DNA from: an uncultured Bradyrhizobium sp. | Lineage (GTDB): Bacteria > Pseudomonadota > Alphaproteobacteria > Rhizobiales > Xanthobacteraceae | NCBI RefSeq assembly: GCF_936943645.1 | Contig: NZ_CAKZJO010000040.1 | Location: forward strand, 31,758-95,757 | Direction of reading: 5' to 3' | Length of the DNA: 64,000 bases | In this document: one piece after another, positions 35,457 through 43,795 of the stretch | Layout of the letters: every line of letters begins with the position of its first letter | Numbering within the stretch: the first letter of the stretch is position 1 | Position numbers and translations under genes: made by a program | Notes under the pieces: model-generated | Told to the model about the DNA's origin: nothing | Seen by the model: the letters and a program-made list of their open reading frames with translations, nothing else | Database searches by the model: none

Positions 35457-37904
35457 ATGGCAGGAGCGAACGACAAGACACGGTTTCTGCGCGAGGGCCT
35501 GTTCGCCAAATACGTCGTCTCCCTCGTCGGCCTCGTCGTGTTCGTCCTCGCCGTCAACGGCGCGATGGAGACCTGGATCTCCTACCGCGCGACCAGGACA
35601 CAGCTGACCGACGGCCTCGAGGACAAGGCGCAAGGAACGGCCCGGAGAATCGAACAGTCGATCTCCGAGCTCGATCGCCAGATCAGCTGGGTGACCCGGG
35701 CGAGCCAGGACACGCTCGAAAAGCGCCGCGCCGACTATGCCTCGCTGCTGCACCAGGTCTCGGTCGTCAACCAGCTGTTCCAGCTCAACGGCGAGGGCCG
35801 CGAGGTGCTGCGCGTCTCGCGCCAGTCGACCACGACCGGCAGCAACGCCGATCTCTCCCGCGACGCACGCTTCACCGAGACCGTCGCCCGCGGCGTCAGC
35901 TATGCGCCGGCCTGGTTCGCCGACCGGACGCCGCTGATGTCGATCTCGGTGGCGCATTCCGGCTTCAATGCCGGCGTCACCGTGGCCGAGATCGATCTCG
36001 GCTTCCTCTCCGACTTCCTGTCCGATGCGCAGGTCGGCAAGGCCGCCTTCGCCTATGTGGTCGATCCGCGCGGCCGCGTGCTGGCGACGTCGTCGAAGGG
36101 CCCCGACGTCGGCAAGGATCTGTCGAAGCTGCCGCAGGTCGCGGCCGCGATCGCGCCCGGCCGCGAGCCCGACACATCGGGCACCGATTTCAACGGCCAA
36201 TCGGTGATGAGCGCCGCGAGCACCGTGCCGAAGCTCGGCTGGAGCGTGCTGTTCGAGCAGCCGACCACGCAGGCCCTGATGCCGATCCGCGACCAGCTGG
36301 TGCGCATCGCGCTTTTGATCGGGATGGGCCTGATGGTCGCGATCCTCGCCGGCACGCTGCTGGCGCGCCGCATGATCATCCCGATCACGGCGCTGCGTGA
36401 CGGCGCGCACAAGCTCGGTGAGGGCGATTTCAGCCATCGCATCGACGTCCACACCTCGGACGAGCTGGAAGACCTCGCCGGCCAGTTCAACCGCATGGCC
36501 GGCCAGATCCAGGAGACCTATTCGAACCTGGAGACCAAGGTCGAGGAGCGCACGCGCGATCTGGCGCAGTCGATCAACGAGCTGAAAGTGCTGGAAGAGG
36601 TCGGCCGCGCCGTTGCCGCCTCGCTCGATCTGAACGCCGTGCTGCCGACCATCGCCGCGCGCGCGATCGAGATCACCCATGCCGATGCCGTGCTGATCTA
36701 CGGCTTCGACGCCGAGCGGCGCCGCTTCAACCTGGTCGAGGCCGGCGGCATCGACCGATCCGCCGACGGCGCCCATGTCGCCATCGAGGAAGGCGAGAAC
36801 ATCCTGAGCGATGCCGCCCGCAGCGGCGAGCCGATCGCGCTGGCCGATCTCGCGCACGCCGCCGAGCAGCCGCTGCGCGAGGCCGCGATCACGGCCGGCT
36901 TCCACTCGGTGCTGGTCGTGCCGCTGGTCGACCAGCAAGGCACGCTCGGTGCGCTGGTGGTGCTGCGCCGCGCCGAAGGCGAGTTCGCAGCCAGCATCAT
37001 CGGCCTGATGCGCACCTTCGCCAACCAGGCCGTGCTGGCGATGCGCAATGCGCGCCTGTTCACCGAGGTCGATGCCAAGGGCCGCGAGCTGGCGGCGGCG
37101 AACGAGACCGTGCGCGCCCAGGCCGACAAGCTCAAGCAGCAGACCGATCAACTCAAGGACTGGAACAAGTCGCTGGAGGAGCGCGTCGAGACCCAGTTCA
37201 GTGAGATCGAGCGCATCCGCAAGCTCGAACGCTTCCTGGCGCCGCAGGTGGCGCAGCTGATCGCCTCCTCCGACAGCCCGGAAGGATTGCTCACCAGCCA
37301 GCGCCGCGAGGTCACCGTGGTGTTCTGCGATCTGCGCGGCTTCACCGCGTTCACGGAAGCGACCGAGCCGGAAGAGGCGATGAACGTGCTGCGCGAATAT
37401 CACGCCGCGCTCGGCGAGCTGATCTTCAAATACGAGGGCACGCTCGACAAATATGCCGGCGACGGCGTGATGATCCTGTTCAACGCGCCGATCCAGTTCG
37501 AGGACCACACCAAGCGCGCCGTGAGGATGGCGGTGGAGATGCGCGACACCATCGGCCCGCTGACCGAGCGCTGGCGCAACCGCGGCCACAGCCTCGGTTT
37601 CGGCATCGGCATCGCGGTCGGCTATGCCACGCTTGGCCAGGTCGGCTTCGAGCAGCGGCTGGAATATGCCGCGATCGGCAGCGTCACCAACCTCGCCTCG
37701 CGCCTGTGCGGCGAAGCCAAGCCCAACCAGATCGTGGTCAGCCGCCGCGTCTACGGCATGGTCGAGCCCTGGGTCGAGGCCCGCGCGCTCGACGATCTCC
37801 AGCTCAAGGGATTCAATCACCCGGTGCTGGCGATGGAGATTTTGAACTGGCGCGAAGAGGTGGAGAACGTGGTGGATGCGTCCGCCGTGCGGAGACGCGG
37901 GTAA
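35457..37904 (+). CDS. Membrane adenylate/guanylate cyclase with dCache, HAMP and GAF domains
   Basis: 815 residues behind GAGAGGATCGGG. The order is TM1 (VVSLVGLVVFVLAVNGAM), a dCache sensor of about 260 residues, TM2 (LIGMGLMVAILAGTLLA), HAMP (about 310-365), GAF (about 395-535), a coiled coil, then a class III cyclase domain (about 600-790). The metal-binding aspartates are in VFCDLRGFTAF and KYAGDGVMILFNAP. At the nucleotide-specificity position the usual GDTVN-type motif reads AIGSVTNLASRL, so the Asp is absent, as in other bacterial GAF-linked cyclases. It could supply the cyclic nucleotide sensed by the CRP-like regulator 2.5 kb upstream. Confidence 0.93.
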   Translation: MAGANDKTRFLREGLFAKYVVSLVGLVVFVLAVNGAMETWISYRATRTQLTDGLEDKAQGTARRIEQSISELDRQISWVTRASQDTLEKRRADYASLLHQVSVVNQLFQLNGEGREVLRVSRQSTTTGSNADLSRDARFTETVARGVSYAPAWFADRTPLMSISVAHSGFNAGVTVAEIDLGFLSDFLSDAQVGKAAFAYVVDPRGRVLATSSKGPDVGKDLSKLPQVAAAIAPGREPDTSGTDFNGQSVMSAASTVPKLGWSVLFEQPTTQALMPIRDQLVRIALLIGMGLMVAILAGTLLARRMIIPITALRDGAHKLGEGDFSHRIDVHTSDELEDLAGQFNRMAGQIQETYSNLETKVEERTRDLAQSINELKVLEEVGRAVAASLDLNAVLPTIAARAIEITHADAVLIYGFDAERRRFNLVEAGGIDRSADGAHVAIEEGENILSDAARSGEPIALADLAHAAEQPLREAAITAGFHSVLVVPLVDQQGTLGALVVLRRAEGEFAASIIGLMRTFANQAVLAMRNARLFTEVDAKGRELAAANETVRAQADKLKQQTDQLKDWNKSLEERVETQFSEIERIRKLERFLAPQVAQLIASSDSPEGLLTSQRREVTVVFCDLRGFTAFTEATEPEEAMNVLREYHAALGELIFKYEGTLDKYAGDGVMILFNAPIQFEDHTKRAVRMAVEMRDTIGPLTERWRNRGHSLGFGIGIAVGYATLGQVGFEQRLEYAAIGSVTNLASRLCGEAKPNQIVVSRRVYGMVEPWVEARALDDLQLKGFNHPVLAMEILNWREEVENVVDASAVRRRG

Positions 37905-38023
37905 GCAAGCGAGTCGTCAAGGATTCCTTGACCACTCACGATCCCTCACTGACAGCAGATCGCGATCCCGCGGCGCGTTGCGCCCGGGTTTTGTCTGGTC
38001 TCGGCACCCTTCGAAGTGGAAGG

Positions 38024-38135
38024 GCGCAGGGAAGACCGGGCACCGGATGGCACCCGAAAGCCCCTGTGCATGAGTGCGTGATAGTCGCTCACAGGGGAGT
38101 AACAGGTGCGGCCGAATGCCCGGCCTTCCCTGCGC
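38024..38135. repeat. Palindromic repeat (family D)
   Basis: GCGCAGGGAAGACCGGGC (38024-38041) and GCCCGGCCTTCCCTGCGC (38118-38135) are complementary at 17 of 18 positions. Inner arms CCCCTGTG and CACAGGGG lie within the 76-base centre. It resembles dispersed intergenic repeats of bradyrhizobia; only one copy is in this window. Confidence 0.7.
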
Positions 38136-38530
38136 GATGGTTGAAACGGCTTATGTCGCGCTCTCGCCGGTGAGACGATTTCCCGTTGCCACCGTCGCCT
38201 TGCAGCTGTCATCGGATGCGCCGTCCGGTCGGACGATCGCACCACCGCAAGACTTGACGCCGGAATGTCGGGCGTCGCGACCACACGATTTTGCCGTACG
38301 CAAGCAGCACCGTCGTACACGCGCCCGCTGATCGCTCACGAGGGACTACCCCGCCCTGCAACCGCATCTGGCGCCGACGCTGCCAGCGTCCACCGCCCCT
38401 CACCCCACGAACCCTGACGATCGCGATCCGTCCCTTACCATGGGATGAGTTGGAGGGGAGCATAGGGTGTGTCGCGGTTCGGGTAAAGAGAATTTTTGAT
38501 TAAGCGAAATGAATACATGCCGGGGGGCAG

Positions 38531-38561
38531 GGCAACTTGTAAGGATCTCTTACAAGTTGCC
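38531..38561. repeat. Perfect 13-base inverted repeat
   Basis: GGCAACTTGTAAG (38531-38543) and CTTACAAGTTGCC (38549-38561) are exact complements with a GATCT centre. It has no T run after it, so it is not a standard terminator. It may be an operator, a small RNA hairpin or the end of a mobile element. Confidence 0.75.
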
Positions 38562-38661
38562 GACCCAAGCGGGCATCCTGCAAATGTCGAAAACAACCCC
38601 ATGCACAGTAGACGGGGCCAGCGAGATCAATGGGTTACGACAGGCGATCGGAAGCTACAAC

Positions 38662-38835
38662 TCAACGCGGCGGATCTTCGCTCGGACCGTCATTCGCATC
38701 CTTGATCTCGGCAGCGGACGCGCTTCCGATGATCGTGACGATTTCGATTTCGTCACCTTCCTTGAGTGTAAGTCGGTCGATCAGTTCCTGGGGAAGAACC
38801 ACAGCAAGATCGTCATCCCATTTGAAAACCTTCAT
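38662..38835 (-). CDS. AbrB/MazE-like antitoxin-type protein
   Basis: 57 residues. The N-terminal half is a swapped-hairpin AbrB fold: MKVFKWDDDLAVVLPQELID, RLTLKEGDEIEIV. The tail after residue 40 (SAAEIKDANDGPSEDP) is acidic and disordered, as is usual for the toxin-wrapping part of MazE-like antitoxins. It lies 22 bases downstream of the BrnA-like gene in the same direction. No MazF or other toxin gene follows, so it appears orphaned or serves as a second antitoxin. Confidence 0.85.
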   Translation of the reverse strand: MKVFKWDDDLAVVLPQELIDRLTLKEGDEIEIVTIIGSASAAEIKDANDGPSEDPPR

Positions 38836-38857
38836 CGCGGCCTCCGCTGGGAGCAGA

Positions 38858-39076
38858 CTATGGTCCGGGCAAGTGCTGCTTCTCCGCGTCGAGCCGCTCG
38901 ATCTCTTCCTTGAGGAGGGTGTTCACCAGGTCGTTCAGCGAGGTGCCTTGGGTTTCGGCGAGATCCGAGAGATAGGTCAAAACCTCGGGTTCCAGATGGA
39001 CCGGCGGCACAAGGCGAGCACCCTTCTGGAAGAACTTGCCTCGCGTGGCGGTCGTGAAATCGTATTCGTCCTTCAT
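38858..39076 (-). CDS. BrnA/CopG-like antitoxin
   Basis: 72 residues from the ATG at 39076; an alternative start 15 bases upstream adds MIGDP. The sequence reads KDEYDFTTATRGKFFQKG, then LVPPVHLEPEVLTYLSDLAE, GTSLNDLVNTLLKEEIERL, which is a ribbon-helix-helix DNA-binding protein of the type paired with BrnT toxins. It is 11 bases downstream of the truncated BrnT frame, keeping the usual toxin-antitoxin order. Confidence 0.88.
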   Translation of the reverse strand: MKDEYDFTTATRGKFFQKGARLVPPVHLEPEVLTYLSDLAETQGTSLNDLVNTLLKEEIERLDAEKQHLPGP

Positions 39077-39087
39077 CGGATCACCGA

Positions 39088-39270
39088 TCAACCTTCATAA
39101 GACCTGATCTCGCGGCGGCTCGGATAACGCGCCGAGATGATGCCGATCGCGGCCCGGTCCGCAGTCAGCTCAACATAGGTATGAACGACCAGAAGCAGAT
39201 TACCAGCCGGGCTCCGGCCCATGGTAACCCATCGCTCCTCCCCTTCGCCAGACTCATTGTCGAGTAGCGA
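39088..39270 (-). pseudogene. 5'-truncated BrnT toxin
   Basis: The frame ends with RWVTMGRSPAGNLLLVVHT and IGIISARYPSRREIRSYEG, the C-terminal half of the BrnT ribonuclease toxin. The N-terminal half of BrnT, normally starting near FEWDPAKAxxNxxKHGVxFE and holding conserved residues, is absent. The frame continues upstream to 39381 but with unrelated sequence (GDGVRGAMHRVCGMHG). No alternative frame restores it. The toxin is therefore probably inactive, while the antitoxin gene downstream is intact. Confidence 0.75.
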
Positions 39271-39410
39271 GAGGGCTAGAAGCGGGAGAGGGAGCCGACT
39301 GCCAATGCCGTGCATCCCGCACACTCTGTGCATTGCCCCCCGAACCCCATCCCCGCTCCCCGCGACTAACTCACGCCTCAACGGCGAGGCAATTCGATGG
39401 GAGTTGGTCC

Positions 39411-40277
39411 GTGGCGATTGCCCTGCCTTCGCGTGCCTATGATCTGCAGATGCTGGACCGGCCGGTGGACCGGGCGCGCGACCAGGGCTGGGTGTTCGGG
39501 CTGCCGCCGGGGATTGCGAGCGAGCAATGGCCGCTCGATCCCGTCACCGGCTTTCCCTTGATGCACGGTTTCACGCTGCTGCTGCCGGAGGATTACCGCG
39601 TGCACGGCGCGGACATCGTCGCGCTGTCGTTCTTTGCCACCGCGCCCGATCACAATGACGGCGGTGCGCCCGATGACCCCGAAGTCCGCGAGGCCGTGCT
39701 GGCGCGGCCGGCGCATCCGCGGCTGTCGCGCATGACCGACATTCTCGACTACGACTATGCCGCGCTGCTGCTGACGCGGGCCGAATATGAGGGACCGTTC
39801 GCAACGCCGCCGGCGCCGCTTGCGCTGGCGACGGCGGAGCGGCCGCGCTGGCTCGATGTCGGCGGCGCCAGCGCCTTCTTCGAGGCCGCCGCGCCTTACG
39901 CCAGGAAGATGTTTGCCACCGCGCCGCGCACCGATCTCGGCGAGACCCGCACGATCGCGCTATCGCCGCGCACTGATGATCCCAACGCCGGCAAGGGGCC
40001 GCAGGACGAGTACACGCGCAGCAACCCGCCGACCGGCTATCAGCCCTATTACTATTATGTCGGCGGCAAGCCGGGCCGCGAGAATTTCCGCCTGCACGAC
40101 TGGGCCAAGGACCACGCTCCCAACCATCTCGGCGGCACCATGCGGCCGTGCCAGGCGGTGCCGGAGATGAGCCCGTTCTACATCGAGTTCGAGGAATATT
40201 TCGGCGGCTACAATTTCGGCGGCGGCAATGCGCAGCTCGACTTCAAGGCGATGAAGTTCGACTGGGCGTGCGGGTGA
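39411..40277 (+). CDS. Protein of unknown function
   Basis: 288 residues from a GTG at 39411 behind GGAG. No signal peptide or membrane segment. I do not recognise the family. Visible features are GWVFGLPPGIASEQWPLDP near residue 30, a Pro/Ala-rich middle, and a conserved-looking C-terminal half with TGYQPYYYYVGGKP, LGGTMRPCQAVPEMSPFYI, EFEEYFGGYNFGGGNAQ. The LGG-x-PxQ and acidic YFGGYNFGGGNA pieces faintly recall DUF1963-type proteins, which is a weak guess. Codon use looks genuine. It is followed by a family B repeat. Confidence 0.8.
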   Translation: MAIALPSRAYDLQMLDRPVDRARDQGWVFGLPPGIASEQWPLDPVTGFPLMHGFTLLLPEDYRVHGADIVALSFFATAPDHNDGGAPDDPEVREAVLARPAHPRLSRMTDILDYDYAALLLTRAEYEGPFATPPAPLALATAERPRWLDVGGASAFFEAAAPYARKMFATAPRTDLGETRTIALSPRTDDPNAGKGPQDEYTRSNPPTGYQPYYYYVGGKPGRENFRLHDWAKDHAPNHLGGTMRPCQAVPEMSPFYIEFEEYFGGYNFGGGNAQLDFKAMKFDWACG

Positions 40278-40301
40278 GGCGCTAGCACGGTGCTCGTATC
40301 A

Positions 40302-40389
40302 CCGTCATTGCGAGGAGCGCAGCGACGAAGCAACCCAGAGTCCCGCTGTGGAAAGACCCTGGATTGCTTCGCTGCGCTCGCAATGACGG
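40302..40389. repeat. Palindromic repeat (family B), copy 2
   Basis: CCGTCATTGCGAGGAGC at the left pairs with GCGCTCGCAATGACGG at the right, and the inner arms AAGCAACCCAGAGT and CCCTGGATTGCTTC pair with small mismatches. It is a near copy of 17065-17151. Confidence 0.92.
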
Positions 40390-40498
40390 AGTGTGTACCG
40401 CCGGCCGCGAGCGTGCAGCTTCCGCCGACCTCGGAGCCCAGAAAATCGATTTTCGATTTTCTATTGACCGCAGGACGCCGCCTTGCAATCATCGCCCC

Positions 40499-41227
40499 AT
40501 GGGTCCGCTTCAGTTCGACATGTCCGGGAGCCCCGGCGATGGTCCGCGCAGCCTGACATCGGCGCTGCACGAGCGGCTGCGCGCCGATATCCTGGCGACG
40601 CGGCTGCTGCCGGGCCAGAAGCTGCATATCGCGGGCCTCGCCAAGCAGTTTTCGGTGAGCCTTGCCGCAGTGCGCGAGGCGCTGTCGCGCCTCGTCGCGG
40701 ACGGCCTGGTGCAGGCCTCCGACCAGCGCGGTTTTCGCGTCAGCCCGGTGTCGCTGGCCGACCTCGCCGACGTGACCCAGACCCGGATCGACATCGAGGG
40801 GCTGGCGCTGCGCCGCTCGATCGAGCGGGGCGACGATGCGTGGCTCGCCGCGGTGAAATCGGCATGGACCGATCTGAAAGCCGTTCCCTATCGCTACCCC
40901 GATGATCCCACCGTGCATTACGAGGAATGGGTTATCCGTCACCGCATCTTCCACCGCGCGCTGGTCAATGCCTGCGGCTCGCCATGGCTGCTCGGCTTCC
41001 GCGACGTGCTGCACGAGCAGAGCGAGCGATATCGCCGCCTGTCGATCCGGCGCGAGGTCGGCGGCAAGCCGCGCGACGTCGAGGCCGAGCACGCGGCGAT
41101 CGTCGCAGCCGTGACGAAGCGCGACGGCGATGCGGCCGTTCGCGCCCTGTCGAAGCATTTCGGCATCACCAAGGAGTTCGTCGAGCTCGCCGCCTCGCGC
41201 ATTGCGGAGGTGAGCCGCACGACCTGA
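40499..41227 (+). CDS. GntR family transcriptional regulator, FCD (FadR) subfamily
   Basis: 242 residues from the ATG at 40499. The winged helix reads LHERLRADILATRLLPGQKL, KQFSVSLAAVREALSRLVAD, GLVQASDQRGFRVSP, and a C-terminal all-helical FCD domain follows with the metal-binding His pattern (RHRIFHRALVNACGSP, AEHAAIVAAV). It lies 51 bases upstream of the binding-protein gene in the same direction. It is the likely regulator of the ABC-deacetylase-FAH-MetE operon, responding to a small organic acid. Confidence 0.92.
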   Translation: MGPLQFDMSGSPGDGPRSLTSALHERLRADILATRLLPGQKLHIAGLAKQFSVSLAAVREALSRLVADGLVQASDQRGFRVSPVSLADLADVTQTRIDIEGLALRRSIERGDDAWLAAVKSAWTDLKAVPYRYPDDPTVHYEEWVIRHRIFHRALVNACGSPWLLGFRDVLHEQSERYRRLSIRREVGGKPRDVEAEHAAIVAAVTKRDGDAAVRALSKHFGITKEFVELAASRIAEVSRTT

Positions 41228-41278
41228 CGATCCGGAAAAATCCGGCACGTAAAAAAGACAAACCGGGAGGAAACAACA

Positions 41279-42241
41279 ATGAAGATCAATCGCCGTCACG
41301 CGCTCCTATCGCTGGTTGCCGCCACCATGCTGGCCGGCCCTGTGAGCGCCGCCGAGACCATCCGCGTCGGCCTGCCCACCAAGACATACTGGCCGACGAC
41401 GATCGCCGAGACGGCCGTGCGGCAAAAACTGTTCGAGAAGGAAGGCATCCAGGCCGAGCTGACCATTTATCGCAGCGGCGCCGAAACCTTCGAGGGCATG
41501 GCGGCGGGCGCGGCCGACATCATCCTCGATCCGCCGTCGCTGGTCTCCGCCGGGCGCAAGAAGGGCGTGATGTCGCGCATCGTCGCCAACGCCGCGATGG
41601 GCAATTTCGGCTGGCAGCTGATGGTGCCGGTCAAATCGACGCTCGACGTCAAGGACCTCAACGGCAAGAAGGTGGCGATCACCGCGGCCGGCTCGGGCTC
41701 TGACCTGCTCGCGCTGTGGACCATCCAGGACAAGAAGATCGATTTCACGCGCGTGCCGGTCGGCGGTGGCGGCCTGGTGCCCAATCTCCTCGCGGGGAAC
41801 GTCGAGGCCGCCGTGGTCTATTCGCCGCTGAGCTTCCAGATCTCGAAATCCGGCGAAGCCAAGACCATCCTCGATTATTCGACCGCGGTGCCGCCGAACC
41901 TCACCGCGGGCTGGATCGTGCTCGACAAATTCGCCGAGGCCAAGCCCCAGCTGGTGCAGAAGGCGGTGAACGCGCTCTACGGCGCGGTCGCGTTCATGCG
42001 CGCCAATCGCGACGTCACCGTCAAGCTGATCGCCGAGCTCTACGAGATGCCGCCGGAGATCGCCGGCCTCGAATACGACAACACGATCATGAAGCTCGAG
42101 ACCAGCGGCGACATGGGCGCGGCGAATGTGAATGCCGCCGTGCAGCTCTCGCTCGATCTCGCCAAGCTCGGCGGGCTCAAGGACATCGTGCCGGCCGAGG
42201 ACGTGATCTCGACCAAGTTCAAGCCGGTCCCGACCAAGTAG
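41279..42241 (+). CDS. NitT/TauT-type ABC transporter substrate-binding protein
   Basis: 320 residues behind GGGAGGAAAC. The signal peptide RHALLSLVAATMLAGPVSAA precedes the mature start AETIRVGLPTKTYWPTT. The fold is that of the NMT1/TauA group: FEKEGIQAELTIYRSG, FEGMAAGAADIILDPPSLVS and VEAAVVYSPLSFQI are typical. The ligand is unknown; these proteins bind sulfonates, nitrate, thiamin precursors, aromatic acids and others. It opens the operon with two permeases and one ATPase. Confidence 0.93.
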   Translation: MKINRRHALLSLVAATMLAGPVSAAETIRVGLPTKTYWPTTIAETAVRQKLFEKEGIQAELTIYRSGAETFEGMAAGAADIILDPPSLVSAGRKKGVMSRIVANAAMGNFGWQLMVPVKSTLDVKDLNGKKVAITAAGSGSDLLALWTIQDKKIDFTRVPVGGGGLVPNLLAGNVEAAVVYSPLSFQISKSGEAKTILDYSTAVPPNLTAGWIVLDKFAEAKPQLVQKAVNALYGAVAFMRANRDVTVKLIAELYEMPPEIAGLEYDNTIMKLETSGDMGAANVNAAVQLSLDLAKLGGLKDIVPAEDVISTKFKPVPTK

Positions 42242-42247
42242 CTGGCG

Positions 42248-43003
42248 ATGCAGAGCACGCTTCTCATCAACCTCGCCAGGATCGCGATCATCGTCGCGGT
42301 CCTGGCGCTGTGGGAGCTGCTGTCTCGCACCGGCATCGTCAATCCGCGCCTGTTGCCGTCGGCGTCCGACACGTTCGTCACGCTCGGCGATCTCCTGCAG
42401 CGCGCGGCGGTGCGGAAGGATTTGATGGTGACCGCGACCGAGGTGCTGACGGCGTTCGCGCTGGCCGTGCCCGTCGGCGCACTGATCGGCTTCCTGATCG
42501 CGGAGAACCGCTACTTCGCCGATGTCGCCAAGCCGCTGCTGTTCTTCGCCTTCAGCATCCCGAAATCGATCTTCCTGCCGATGTTCATCCTGGTGTTCGG
42601 CGTCGGCTTCGCCCAGAAGGTCGGCTTCGGCTTCTTCTCCACGATCTTCATCGTGATCATGTCGACCACGACGGCGGTGGAGTCGGTCAAGGTCGAGCAT
42701 CTGACGGTTGCGCGCTCCTATGGCGCCACGCCGTGGCAGACCGCGCTCCGCGTCTATCTGCCGAGCATGCTGCCGGTGCTGCTGGAAGCCTTGCGGATCT
42801 CCATGATCTTCAACCTCACCGGCGTGATCCTCGCCGAGATGTACGCCTCGCGCGACGGCATCGGCCACCAGATCGCGACCTGGGGCGAGAATTTCCAGAT
42901 GAAGCAGCTTCTCGCCGGCGTCGTGATGGTCGCCGCGATCGCCATGACCTTCAACGAACTTGTCAGATGGGTGGAAACGCGATGCAGCCATTGGCGAACG
43001 TGA
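42248..43003 (+). CDS. ABC transporter permease, NitT/TauT type
   Basis: 251 residues with six predicted membrane helices; the EAA loop reads VARSYGATPWQTALRVYLP. It begins six bases after the binding-protein stop and its end overlaps the ATPase start. With the second permease at 43796 it would form a heterodimeric channel. Confidence 0.93.
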   Translation: MQSTLLINLARIAIIVAVLALWELLSRTGIVNPRLLPSASDTFVTLGDLLQRAAVRKDLMVTATEVLTAFALAVPVGALIGFLIAENRYFADVAKPLLFFAFSIPKSIFLPMFILVFGVGFAQKVGFGFFSTIFIVIMSTTTAVESVKVEHLTVARSYGATPWQTALRVYLPSMLPVLLEALRISMIFNLTGVILAEMYASRDGIGHQIATWGENFQMKQLLAGVVMVAAIAMTFNELVRWVETRCSHWRT

Positions 43004-43788
43004 CCCCGCTCAAGCCCGCCGCGCGCGCCGGCGCGATCGAGGTGAAGAATGTCGGCCAGGTGTTCAAGACCCGGTCGCAGGACGTCGTCGCGCTCGAGGA
43101 CGTCTCGCTCGAGGTCAAGCCCGGCCGCTTCGTCGTGCTGGTCGGCCCGAGCGGCTGCGGCAAGTCGACCCTTCTGATGATGATGGCGGGCCTGCGCCAG
43201 CAGACATCAGGCACCATCACCATCAGCGGCGCGCCGATCCTGCAGCCCGATCCTGACCGGGTCGGCGTGGTGTTCCAGGAGGCGAGCCTGTTTCCATGGC
43301 TGACCGCCGAGGACAATGTCGAGTTTCCGCTGGCGCTGCGCGGCGTGCCGAAGGCCGAGCGCCGCGCCAAGGCGCAGGATGCGCTCAAGCTGGTCGGGCT
43401 CGAAGGTTTCGGCAGGCGCCATCCGCACGAACTCTCGGGCGGCATGAAGCAGCGTGTCTCGATCGCGCGCGGGCTGGTGCAGGATCCGCCGGTGCTGTTG
43501 ATGGACGAGCCGTTCGCCGCGCTGGACGAGCAGACGCGCATGACCATGGGCGACGAGCTGCTGCGGATCTGGGCGGCGACCGGCAAGACCGTCGTCTTCG
43601 TCACGCACAGCCTCACCGAAGCGGTCTATCTCGCCGACGAGGTGATCGTGATGTCGGCGCGGCCCGGCCGCATCGTCGACCATCTCCAGGTCCAGCTGCC
43701 GCGGCCCCGCACCTACGAGATGCTGAGCGGCGACGCGTTCGGGACCTTGCGCGACCGCATCTGGCGGCACATACGCAAATCGGCGTGA
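42982..43788 (+). CDS. ABC transporter ATP-binding protein, NitT/TauT type
   Basis: 268 residues from the ATG at 42982, overlapping the permease by 22 bases; an ATG at 42967 is an alternative. Walker A is GPSGCGKST, the Q loop VFQEASLFPW, the signature LSGGMKQR, Walker B VLLMDEPFAALD and the switch His in FVTHSLTEA. All motifs are intact. It powers import for the two permeases. Confidence 0.95.
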   Translation: MQPLANVTPLKPAARAGAIEVKNVGQVFKTRSQDVVALEDVSLEVKPGRFVVLVGPSGCGKSTLLMMMAGLRQQTSGTITISGAPILQPDPDRVGVVFQEASLFPWLTAEDNVEFPLALRGVPKAERRAKAQDALKLVGLEGFGRRHPHELSGGMKQRVSIARGLVQDPPVLLMDEPFAALDEQTRMTMGDELLRIWAATGKTVVFVTHSLTEAVYLADEVIVMSARPGRIVDHLQVQLPRPRTYEMLSGDAFGTLRDRIWRHIRKSA

Positions 43789-43795
43789 GACGACG

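Larger units (their letters stand above)
37905..38661. other. Repeat-rich intergenic stretch without a convincing gene
   Basis: These 757 bases hold no gene I can support. They contain the family D palindrome (38024-38135), a proline/arginine-coding but unlikely set of short frames, and a perfect 13+13 inverted repeat at 38531-38561. Codon use in all frames looks like non-coding high-GC DNA. Confidence 0.5.

Noticed and set aside
35190..37820. An 876-residue minus-strand frame across the cyclase gene
   Set aside because: Antisense shadow; the plus-strand frame has complete dCache, HAMP, GAF and cyclase motifs.
37876..38350. Several 60-155 residue frames after the cyclase gene
   Set aside because: They lie across a palindromic repeat, overlap on both strands and lack start signals.
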